A stretch of DNA of 64,000 bases, taken from NCBI GenBank assembly GCA_003008705.1, contig PDUO01000012.1, forward strand, positions 76,870 to 140,869, in the 5' to 3' direction. Positions 24,441-33,629 of this stretch are shown here, in pieces; within the stretch, counting starts at the first letter, position 1; every line of letters begins with the position of its first letter. The position numbers were made by a program, and so were the translations under genes. Source of the stretch: Pezicula radicicola (lineage: Eukaryota > Ascomycota > Leotiomycetes > Helotiales > Dermateaceae). The notes under the pieces were generated by a model. That model worked only from the letters and a program-made list of their open reading frames with translations, did no database searches and was not told the DNA's origin.

Positions 24441-25982
24441 ATGTTCGCTGTCCAAGGATGGAATGTAAAGTCCAGCCTACTCAAAACACAAAGCCTGCAG
24501 CCCTCAGAACCACCACCTGGCACAACAGCACCAGGTGAAAATGGCGCTGATACAACAGTAGGAAAGTCGAACAAGAAGCGAAAGCGAAGCAGTGGCAAGT
24601 CGAAAGCTTCTGATGTGAATTCTACGAACCTCGCAGATTTATGGGAGACAATTATTGAGGGGAAGGAAAAGCCGAAGGAGCTGAAGGCGCCAAAGGAGAA
24701 GCACGGTGAAAAGCGACAACGGATCGAGAGGGACGAGAAGACTGATGGTTCAGTGGCAGTTGTAGTTACTCCAGAGGCGGAGGTTGCGGAAGGCCCAATA
24801 TCTAAGGACGAGAGACCCAAGAAAGGAAAAACTCTGAAGGAAAAGAAGAAGGAGAAGAAGACAGCTTTGCTTGAATCAAAGGATGCCTCTGAGGGACAAA
24901 AGGCCACACCAGAAACCATAAAAGCGCCTATACCCGCGAAACCAGTCGCGAAATTGACACCGCTTCAAGCATCAATGCGGCAGAAGCTAATATCTGCTCG
25001 ATTCCGCCATCTCAATCAAACGCTATACACCACTCCATCAGCACATTCGCTCCAACTCTTCAAGGAGAACCCCGAAATGTTCCAAGAATATCACGAAGGT
25101 TTCCGGAGACAAGTTGAAGTCTGGCCCGAAAATCCGGTGGATGGCTACGCTCTACAGGTTAGACAACGAGGAAAACTAAGAAGGGACAAACGAGGCATGG
25201 GCAAAGAGGAAAAGGAAGAAAGTAAAGGCTCGGAGCTATCTCCGTTACCGAGAACTGATGGAAAGTGCCATATTGCAGATCTTGGATGTGGTGACGCCAA
25301 GCTATCCGAGGGTTTGCAAAAAGATCTGAAGAAGTTGAACCTTGCAATTTATAGTTATGACCTCCAGAACCCTAGTCCCCTCGTCACTAAAGCCGACATT
25401 GCCAACCTTCCACTAGCAGACGGTAGTGTAGACATTGCCATCTTTTGCCTAGCCCTCATGGGAACAAATTGGGTAGACTTCATTGAAGAAGCTTTCCGGA
25501 TCCTTCGCTGGAAAGGCGAGCTCTGGGTCGCAGAGATCAAATCTCGTTTCGGCCGAGTAAGCAACAAGTCAAAACGCGTGGAGCACAGCGTCGGTAACCG
25601 GCAACGAAATCCTGACAAGAAAACGCTCAAAAAAATGGAAGAAGATGCCGACGATGCGGATCTAATGGTAGAGGTTGATGGAAACGAAGACAAGACTGGC
25701 GAAACCGACGTTTCTGCCTTCGTTGAAGTTTTGAGGAAGAGAGGCTTTGTGCTACAGAATGAAAAAGCGGTGGATTTGAGTAATCGGATGTTTGTCAAGA
25801 TGCATTTCGTGAAGGGTCTTACGCCTGTCAAGGGCAAGGGTGTACCGGTTCCGAAGGGAATGGCGGAGATGGGTTTAGAGACTTGGAAGAAGAAGCCAAA
25901 GGCTAAGTTTATTGACAAGGAGGAGATGCAGGTTTCGAGTGAGGCTAGTGTTTTGAAACCATGTGTGTATAAGCTTAGGTAG
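24441..25982 (+). CDS. RRP8: 25S rRNA adenine N1-methyltransferase Rrp8
   Basis: Nucleolar methyltransferase that in yeast makes m1A in 25S rRNA and acts in early pre-rRNA cleavage. One exon, 513 residues. The start is the first ATG of the frame, giving MFAVQGWNVKSS, which resembles the N-terminus of fungal homologues. The first 180 residues are basic and disordered (NKKRKRSSGKSK, KEKKKEKKTA), as expected for nucleolar targeting. The conserved domain then begins with LTPLQASMRQKLISARFRHL, NQTLYT and FQEYHEGFRRQVEVWPENPV. SAM motif I is IADLGCGDAKLSEGL (about residue 277), followed by YSYDLQNPSPLVTKADIANL, DIAIFCLALMGTNWVDFIEE and ELWVAEIKSRF. An Asp/Glu-rich insert (about 400-420) lies between the last strands. 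It is divergent from the zinc-cluster regulator but 3.5 kb away. Confidence 0.96.
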   Translation: MFAVQGWNVKSSLLKTQSLQPSEPPPGTTAPGENGADTTVGKSNKKRKRSSGKSKASDVNSTNLADLWETIIEGKEKPKELKAPKEKHGEKRQRIERDEKTDGSVAVVVTPEAEVAEGPISKDERPKKGKTLKEKKKEKKTALLESKDASEGQKATPETIKAPIPAKPVAKLTPLQASMRQKLISARFRHLNQTLYTTPSAHSLQLFKENPEMFQEYHEGFRRQVEVWPENPVDGYALQVRQRGKLRRDKRGMGKEEKEESKGSELSPLPRTDGKCHIADLGCGDAKLSEGLQKDLKKLNLAIYSYDLQNPSPLVTKADIANLPLADGSVDIAIFCLALMGTNWVDFIEEAFRILRWKGELWVAEIKSRFGRVSNKSKRVEHSVGNRQRNPDKKTLKKMEEDADDADLMVEVDGNEDKTGETDVSAFVEVLRKRGFVLQNEKAVDLSNRMFVKMHFVKGLTPVKGKGVPVPKGMAEMGLETWKKKPKAKFIDKEEMQVSSEASVLKPCVYKLR

Positions 25983-27365
25983 TAGATTGACCTAAAGTTT
26001 TATTGTTAGTCGGTTATGAATATGGAGGTATAGAGCAACACAGAGTGAGAGACGTTTCATTTGTTCGAAACAACTTCCCTATTTAATCTATAGGCCAGAG
26101 CATTATATGTGCAGACAACATCCTCAATAAGGTATATTGAATATCCCACTGAGTGCCTCTAAAGACAAGGAGAAGAAGCTCACTCTCATTTCTTGCGTAA
26201 GCGAGGAGTTAATGGAGAATCAACATAAGCAAGCGAACAGGTAGGTAGCAACGGCGTAAGAAGTGAGCACCATCATGGTGAACTACAGTATTAATTGCTT
26301 TGTAAGAGATAATTCTGAATAGCTATTGATTAATGGGAAAGAGATAGAACTTAAATAGCCTAATTAACTTGAGTAACTTACTTGATTTAAGGACCTCGCT
26401 AACGCTAGTGAAAGTGATCCCCTACAAACCAAGTCATACAGTTCCCAAGACAAAAAGAAAAGGAAATAAAATCTCATCTAGTCAACTTCATCTCATATAA
26501 AATCCAAAATACCAATCAAACACAAGGTACAAGATACTAACAAAAGTCAAAAGGCTAAATGAAATCCACATTTTTTTAGTCTAACCAACCTCTTAAGACA
26601 TCTCCTTTAGCACCAGAACCAGAATCATTTACCAATCAACTCGTATCGAAAAGTTGTCTAAGAATTACTCTAACCTAACTAAGCTAATACGCTCACTTTA
26701 ATATAGCGCTAGCCAGCTAGCCTTTGAACTAAGGCAATTCTTACGTATGAATATTTTCACCTCTTTATCTGTTTCATATAACAAACTATAAATTGAAGAC
26801 TTACAATAAGTGAGTTACTTATATTAATTCTGTCACTCAATGAAGCCCTTAAGCTTATATGTAACAGTTATTTCCAACGTACATTAACTATATAACCACG
26901 TCGCAGGGACGGCATTAAACGGAATATCTACTAAAGAAACTGTGCTCCTGGCTCGGTCCCGGTAGGCACTAGAGGAAACGAGGGGTTTTTTTTTTCATTC
27001 ATGGATATTCTACTCTCTATTTGATGCGACGGGGTAATTAGCAAATCCCTTTAAGCAATTTTGAAGACCATGTACCAGTAAAGGTGACGAGTCACAAATA
27101 GGCATCTGCATGTTGTGACTTAGTGCAATTCCAGATATGACTGAACTATGACAGGCAATATCCTAATGCCAACATGCTGGAAAACAAACATCCATCTATG
27201 CGAAAGTCAAGCTCGAAGCCATCATATTAACGCCCAATATCTCCTACATATGCAATGCTCAGCCTTAGGTAGACTTCCATACCATCCGTCCATGTATCCA
27301 TCCGTCTTATGCGACCGACCTAACCTGAAAATGCGCCTCGCCTTCCTTCTCTTACAAACTCTTCC
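25983..27365. other. AT-rich convergent intergenic region
   Basis: 1.4 kb between the RRP8 and DDI1 3' ends, clearly richer in A+T than its surroundings and with many stops in all frames. It includes copy A of a dispersed short repeat (26290-26396). No gene recognised. Confidence 0.6.
26290..26396 (+). repeat. Dispersed short repeat, copy A
   Basis: Begins TATTAATTGCTTTGTAAGAG and shares, in the same order, GAGATAGAACTT and TAACTTACTTGATTTAAG with a copy at 59691-59784. Part of it also matches 53254-53285. The copies differ by substitutions and one gap of about 20 bases. Confidence 0.6.
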
Positions 27366-28765
27366 TTACCCCTGGAAGAGAAAAGCAGCAGCATACTCAA
27401 CATTTCCTCCACAGGCCATCAGAGCATTTACTGCCTCGTCTCGCGAAAATCCTAGAGCTACGAGTTGGTCGACAGATTCTGGAGGGAAGGAAGGTTGTGC
27501 TTGAGCCCTCGGTTGGCCTATTGGTGCTGAGGGACCAGGTTGTGGTGCTTGCGATTCAGAGGGTGCTGAGACTGCTCCTGACTTAGCGCCGATAGTGGTA
27601 CCACCGGGTCCTTCTACTGTGGGCTCCTCTGCTCTCTCTTCCTCCATGTTCTTGGGAATATCGGCCTCTCCCAGGAAAGGAACCTCAACGCCCTGGATGA
27701 CCAACTTATCCTTCGAGAGATCTATGCAAGCCTGATGGCGCTTCAACATGTCTAGACCCAAAAGTAAATCAACGTCCTTTCCCTCCATGACTGTGAAGCT
27801 GCAGGGTAAGAACATGCTTCCAATTCTGATCTGAGCAGAATGCACTCGCCCAAGAATAGCTGCTGTACCAACGCCACGAGCAATTCCGGCAAATCGCTTA
27901 TCAACGAGCCTCATTATACCACAGGATTCGGCACAAGAGGGTGACATGATTGTAGCTTGCGCTCCAGAGTCGACAAATGCCTTGACCTTGTGTCCATTAA
28001 CCTCCACGTCGATATATAGCATGTGGACACGACCGAACACTATGTCTAGGTTAGCATATATTTTAATTATCTTTAGGAAATGCATACCTTCAGGGTTGTG
28101 TTCAATAGCATTCTGCAGATTCTCTTGAACGCGCTCTTCCCGGATCATCTCAGCGATCCTCATCTGGGCGTCGACATCGAATGGATCCGCATTCAGATCT
28201 GCAATTTGCTGCCTACGTCTCATCTGGTCCTCACGTTCTGCATTCTGCATTTGACGGAATACGCGAGCAAATTCATAGGCGTTATCGATTACAGCACCGA
28301 GTTCAGGTTTCTGTCTCAGGGCTTGCTCTCGCATAACAGGATTTCCTAGCAGTTGGAGTCGGATAACCTCTGGATCTGGCTCATCACCTGCACCTCTTGC
28401 TTGTGGTTGCGGGCGTCTTGCAGGTTGTCTTTGCTGTGGCGCAGGGACTCCAGTTGTTCCAACCATATCTCGTACGTGGCATGCCAACATCTCTCCATCG
28501 CTAATCTGCAGCTGCTCCATCGTCTTGGACTCGTCATTGAGGAGCTGGCCATTGTGGTACAGGTGCTGGGAAGTCTTGGGAATGCGTGATTCGGCTTGGA
28601 GTGACTCCTTTAGTGTACTAACGGTTGTATCGTTGGGAATTTCCAAGGTGATGATGTCGGCATCTTCCTGATCGGGTGCGTTGATGCTAAGTGTGATGCG
28701 CCTAGATGCATGTTAGCAAGAGGAGCAGGTGTAGCACAGAATCATCGGGCGATTTGGACGCACAT
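27366..28765 (-). CDS. DDI1: Ubiquitin-shuttle aspartyl protease Ddi1
   Basis: Proteasomal shuttle factor with a retroviral-type aspartyl protease fold. Exons 28765-28764, 28701-28088 and 28039-27366 join to 429 residues. The first exon contributes only A and T of the start codon; the G is the first base of exon 2 (AT, intron GTGCGT...CTAG, then G CGC ATC). No other ATG precedes the ubiquitin-like domain, whose sequence begins MRITLSINAPDQED. Domains: ubiquitin-like (about 1-75), helical domain (about 130-200), protease domain with the catalytic motif KAFVDSGAQATIMS (Asp near residue 229) and LLLGLDMLKRHQACIDL, then a Gly/Pro/Gln-rich linker and a C-terminal UBA domain (VDQLVALGFSRDEAVNALMA). 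The second intron is 48 bases. The protein matches the family over its whole length. Confidence 0.94.
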
Positions 28766-29919
28766 CTTTGTGGATTTGTATGGCAACAGTTCCTGTGACA
28801 GGAGTATCTCTGGTGTGGAACAAAAAGGAAGGGCTGCTCGAGTGGTGTCAAATTGTAGGTGAATAAGAGAGGGGGGGAGAGAGCGAGGGCTTAAGGCAAA
28901 GTCGAAGGCCGTGAATAAATGATAGTTGTTGCGTGGGCCAAATAGAAATCAGTCTAGAGATTAATCAGACACTGGTCTACTGCTGGAAGCTTGGAGAAGG
29001 AAGAGATGACATAATCTTGTGGTTGTGAAATGGGCTGGGTCGTGGGGGTGAGGAGAGATACCTAGGTACAGTCCGGAGTAGGTTGGGAGGTAGGTAGGGC
29101 AGGTGGTCAGGTAGGTGCCGTAGGTGCTGTAGGTGCTGTAGGTGCTGTAGGTCCTTCCAAGAAAGGTCGATGCGATGATGGAAGGAGGGGCAATATCGCA
29201 AGGCAGAAACTGGGTTGCGACTCGCGACGAGGCTGGCGAGCTTCGCAAGCAAAGATGGCTGGAAACGTCACTGAAGGGCTGTGCGGACAAATCTTTACTG
29301 CGGTACTACGGTGCAGTACCAAATCTGTATTTGGGACCTTCTTTGAGCTGAGCTGAGTACGGAGTAATTCTTGTACGAAAGTACGATAGTAGAGCCTCTG
29401 GGAGACTTGCTGTGCCCTCGACCTTCCTATTTCCACTCCATTGTCCTGTAGCAATTGAACAGGAATAGCATGGACAGACCGCCGTGAGAACCGTGAAAGC
29501 CCAAACCTTACTCGGTACAATGCAAGTATGTAACAAGATGCGCCAGCGACAGTGTATCTTCGTCGACATCTGAATTTCCAAAGCAGGTGTTTCTATTTTT
29601 CCCGCAAGGCTGTACTGTACGGTAGTCATGGAGTCGCCATGTAGAGTGACGAAGGGAAGAGGGGCAGGCAGGACAAGAGCCTCGAACCCTGGTGGCGTTT
29701 CTTCACTCACATTTCCCTCACACCAAGCACCGAAAGAAAACCATTTACTTCCAGGTCCATGTCCCGACCAAAGGTTCAGCGCCATCTGCAACTTAACGAT
29801 TCCATTTCCCATTTTATACCTCCCCAGTCACTGTCCCTCAGGCAGCTGCCTCGTACTCTCCGTCCGTCTACTATCGAGGCCGAGTAGTAGTAAACAAGTA
29901 GTCAGGACATCAGATCACT
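28766..29919. other. Divergent intergenic region
   Basis: Promoter region between DDI1 (-) and the acetyltransferase gene (+), about 1.15 kb. It carries a 9-base tandem repeat at 29111-29154. The overlapping minus-strand frames (29107-29520, 29306-29812) have no recognisable domain. Confidence 0.55.
29111..29154. repeat. 9-base minisatellite GTAGGTGCT
   Basis: Five units in a row: one variant GTAGGTGCC, three perfect GTAGGTGCT and one partial GTAGGTCC. Confidence 0.9.
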
Positions 29920-30933
29920 ATGCCTAGAGACTTGGAACAGGAAACACCACCAACTCTGACCGAGAGTCCCAATAGATACACAGACTTTTCAGAACAGCAA
30001 TCAGAACCCAGCGAAACGGAAAACGAGGGAAGATTTGTTATGATGCCCCCAGGTCAGCAATCTCGGGGTTCGACCAATCTGAATCCGTACACGCGACCTC
30101 TTACCATTAACGATCTGGAGTCTGTTGTTGCACTTGAGAATGCCGCCTTTGAAAACGAGGCCGAACGAGCTACAAGGGAAAAGGTAAGAAGCTCTTTTCT
30201 TCTCGAGGGCTAAATTGGAAATTGTCCTCATCCTTTCTCTCACGTGACTGGTACAAATCTGACAATCCAAGTTAATCTACCGTCTTAACAAGTGTGGAGA
30301 GTTGTGCCTTGGCTTGTTCTGTACTGTCGTACCCGGGTCTGGAGTTAAAGCAGAAACCCTAGAGACAGGAAGACCTGTAGAGACGAGCAGAGAAGATGGA
30401 GCCGTTAGCGTATTACTTGCACATGTTATTGCTGCGAAGACCAATAGCCCAGTTGTGACAGATGAAGCTATGGATTTCCCAAAGGACTGGGCTGAGAATA
30501 CCACTCCGACGGCAATTGGACACCAAGAGGGTGGAAGGACAATATGCCTGCACTCTGTTGCAGTACTACCAGGGTTTCAAGGACGTGGCCTTGGAAGAAT
30601 TCTCCTGCTGGCTTATATGCAGCAAATGAACGGAGCAGGAATCGCTGACAGGTTGGCATTAATTGCACACGAGGTGAGTGTGGCACCCTTTACTCGTTTT
30701 CGCACATGCTATTTAGATTTCTCGGGTTCTAATAGAAGGATAGCACATAGTGCCGTATTACGAGAAATATGGGTTCAAAAATAAGGGACCTAGCAAGGCC
30801 AAGTTTGGAGGGGGAGATTGGAATGATCTGGTGAGTGCTTCTGCAATGAATATTTCTGCGTCTGGAGACTGCTGACTTGGTGATGAAGGTGTTTGATCTG
30901 AAAAGTTTAGAAGCGAGAGCAACATATGGCTAA
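29920..30933 (+). CDS. GNAT-family N-acetyltransferase (AANAT/Paa1-like)
   Basis: Acetyl-CoA-dependent N-acetyltransferase resembling arylalkylamine/polyamine acetyltransferases of fungi. Exons 29920-30183, 30272-30673, 30744-30830 and 30889-30933 give 265 residues. The N-terminal 60 residues are polar and disordered; the fold starts at RPLTINDLESVVALENAAF. The acetyl-CoA loop is visible as LHSVAVLPGFQGRGLGRILL (the R/Q-x-x-G-x-G/A motif, near residue 190), followed by ALIAHEHIVPYYEKYGFKN, the usual motif B region. Three short GT-AG introns, the last with the exon VFDLKSLEARATYG. The amine it acetylates cannot be read from the sequence. The GNAT assignment is firm; the AANAT/Paa1 subfamily is likely but less certain. 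Confidence 0.88.
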
Positions 30934-31085
30934 AATTCGTAGTTGGTAAAGCAGTATGCTTTCTTTTCTCAATTTCAATCTTCCCGCGAGGTTACAATAT
31001 GAAAGGGGGACAATTGTATCATCTAGGGTTCGAGTCATCTGCAGCGTAGCGCCATTTCGAAGCTCTCAGCAGGGTATCGTATGCT

Positions 31086-31373
31086 CTAATCACTGGCCTT
31101 ATCTTTGGCCTTGTACTCCTTTAACTGCTTGACATATTCTGCTGAACTTGAGTCGACAAGACCGCCAATGAGATCGTCAGGTGTCAAGATAGCCACCACT
31201 GGAATGCCATATTCCTTTCTGATCTCTCCAACAGCACTGGGCATTGGTGCATGTAGCCTCTCTCTGCGATCTAGCGCAACTAAGACCATAGTGACTATTC
31301 TTCCCTCTTTCGCCTTTCTCGCAGTAACCACAGCATCCACGATGAGACGTCTCTCTTCCTTCAAAGGTGCATA
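31086..31373 (-). pseudogene. Decayed 3' fragment of orotate phosphoribosyltransferase (URA5-like)
   Basis: An open stretch of about 95 codons whose product reads like the C-terminal third of fungal orotate phosphoribosyltransferase: APLKEERRLIVDAVVTA, VLVALDRRERL, PSAVGEIRKEYGIPVVAILT, DDLIGGL and YVKQLKEYKAKDKASD. The family's PRPP-binding loop normally reads like IVDDVxTAGTA. Here it is IVDAVVTARKA: the second Asp is Ala, and about a dozen residues after 'TA' appear to be missing. The N-terminal two thirds of the enzyme is absent; upstream lies the NOG1 promoter. No ATG begins the homologous part. The frame is still open, so the fragment is either recent or retained, but it cannot be an active enzyme of the normal type. 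Confidence 0.75.
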
Positions 31374-31567
31374 CCTCGTAGGTAAGAAAATAGAAATTGT
31401 GGTGGGGGGTTGAACGAGTTGCGCTCGCTAAGCTGATAAGGACTTCTTAGCGCTTGCCAAGTCGAAATCTTGGCATGGCCACCGCCGAAGAAAAAAAACT
31501 GCTAAACTGCTATCGACAATATTATTCAACTCCTCCTACGGCACCTTCATACAACGAACTGCCCACC

Positions 31568-33629
31568 ATGAAGACCACTTGGAAGGATATTCAACCGGTT
31601 CCCACGTCGCAGGAATTCCTCGATATTGTCTTGAGTCGAACCCAGCGACGGCTGCCCACGCAGATCAGAGCAGGTTTCCAGATCAGCAGAATTAGAAGTA
31701 CGAAGAATACTCCCAGTGCGTCTATCGTGTTACTGACCATTTGCCAGACTTCTACACGAGGAAGGTCAAGTTCACCCAAGAGACTTTTTGTGAGAAGCTC
31801 TCCCTCATCCTCGACGGTTTCCCCCGACTACAGGACATTCACCCGTTCCACAAGGATCTTTTGAACACCCTCTACGATGCCGATCATTTCAGAATAGCCC
31901 TCGGTCAACTGTCGACCGCGAAGCATCTCATTGAAATTGTTTCTCGTGATTACGTTCGACTTCTCAAATATGCGCAGTCTCTGTTTCAATGCAAGCAGCT
32001 CAAGCGCGCTGCGTTGGGTCGCATGGCCACCATCTGCCGTAGGCTGAAAGACCCCCTTCTGTACCTCGACCAGGTCAGACAGCATCTCGGTCGTCTCCCA
32101 TCGATCGATCCAAACACCAGAACGCTTCTTATCTGCGGATACCCAAATGTGGGCAAATCTAGTTTCTTAAAAAGTGTTACAAGAGCCGATGTGGACGTTC
32201 AGCCATATGCTTTCACTACAAAGAGTTTGTTCGTTGGACATTTCGACTACAAGTATCTCCGATTCCAGGCGATCGATACCCCCGGTATATTGGATCATCC
32301 CCTCGATGAGATGAACACCATTGAAATGCAGTCGATCACAGCTATTGCACATCTACGTTCCGCTATCCTTTACTTCATGGATCTCTCAGAGCAGTGCGGT
32401 TATACCGTCCAGGCTCAAATGCAGCTCTTCCAGAGCATCAAACCTCTTTTCACCAACAAACTCGTATTCATTGTCATCAACAAAATTGATGTTGTTCGCC
32501 CTGAAGATCTGGACGAGGAAACTCAAGCCCAACTGCAAGCTTTGCTGAAACCAGGTGATGTTGAAATGTTGCAACTGTCTTGCACTACTTCCGAGGGTGT
32601 TCAAGAAGTCAAGAACGCGGCATGTGAGCGCCTGATTGCAGATCGAGTAGCCCAGAAGTTGAAGGCAGGAACAAATAATAGTGGTGTAGTCGGTGGTAGA
32701 TTAGGAGATGTTCTCACTAGGATCCACGTCGCCAGACCAATGGACGGCATCGTCCGCGAAGCTTTCATTCCAGACGCAGTCAAGAATATGAAGAAATACG
32801 ATAAAACCGATCCTGAACGCCGGAAGTTAGCTCGTGATATTGAGGAAGAAGAGGGTGGAGCTGGGGTCTATAATATTGATCTTAAGGATAAGTATATGCT
32901 CGAGAATGAGGAATGGAAGCACGACAAGATCCCCGAAATTTTCGACGGAAAGAATGTCTATGATTTCGTTGACCCTGATATTGAGGCAAAACTCGCCGCA
33001 TTGGAAGAAGAGGAGGAGAAACTTGAAGGAGAGGGCTACTATGATTCTGATGAGGACTTGGAAGATGCAGAGGATGCTGAGATCCGCATGAAGGCAGATC
33101 TCATCAGAGAGAAGAGACAGCTCATCAGAAACGAGGCTAAGATGAAGAAATCTCTCAAGAACCGCGCCGTGATTCCTCGCACAGCCAAGAAGACGAAGCT
33201 CACAGAGATGGAAGACCACCTTGATCAGCTTGGTTTCGATACCACATCCATCGCAACAAGAGCAAGATCTCAATCTAGAGGACGTAGCGTGTTACGGAGC
33301 CGCAGCGGCACTGAGGATGCTATGGACGTGGATGATCCAGAATATGAGGCGAAGATGCGGGCCAAGAGTAGAGCTAGAAGCCAGAGTAACAGGAGAGACG
33401 ATGGTGTTACGAATGAGGTTGCTAGGACAAAGGCTGAGAGGGCTCAGAAGTTGAGTCAACGTAAGATGAATCGTATGGCAAGACAGGGTGAAGCAGATAG
33501 ACATGTTCCAGCTGCCATGCCGAAACATTTGGTGAGTTTTTTATCCTCGACCAAATACCAGGCCTCTTTACTAACAATTGAAACTAGTTCTCTGGAAAGC
33601 GTGGTATGGGCAAGACCCAAAGTCGTTAA
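31568..33629 (+). CDS. NOG1: Nucleolar GTP-binding protein 1
   Basis: Essential GTPase of 60S ribosomal subunit assembly. Exons 31568-31697, 31748-33531 and 33588-33629 join to 651 residues. The start at [17 protein letters not shown] matches the family; an upstream in-frame ATG at 31475 would add 31 residues that are not family-like. The N-terminal helical bundle includes [13 protein letters not shown] and [20 protein letters not shown]. The G domain has G1 [10 protein letters not shown] (near 172), G3 DTPGILD (near 219) and G4 NKID (near 287). The tail has [20 protein letters not shown] and [18 protein letters not shown], acidic runs, and the final exon [13 protein letters not shown], the conserved C-terminus. 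One of the most secure calls in the window. Confidence 0.97.

Noticed and set aside
24410..25918. Long minus-strand frames (169 and 187 codons) inside RRP8
   Set aside because: Antisense shadows: Ser/Phe-rich translations of the lysine/glutamate-rich coding strand, without motifs.
31020..31045. tRNA B-box-like word GGTTCGAGTC
   Set aside because: No matching A box or cloverleaf arms upstream, so not a tRNA gene.
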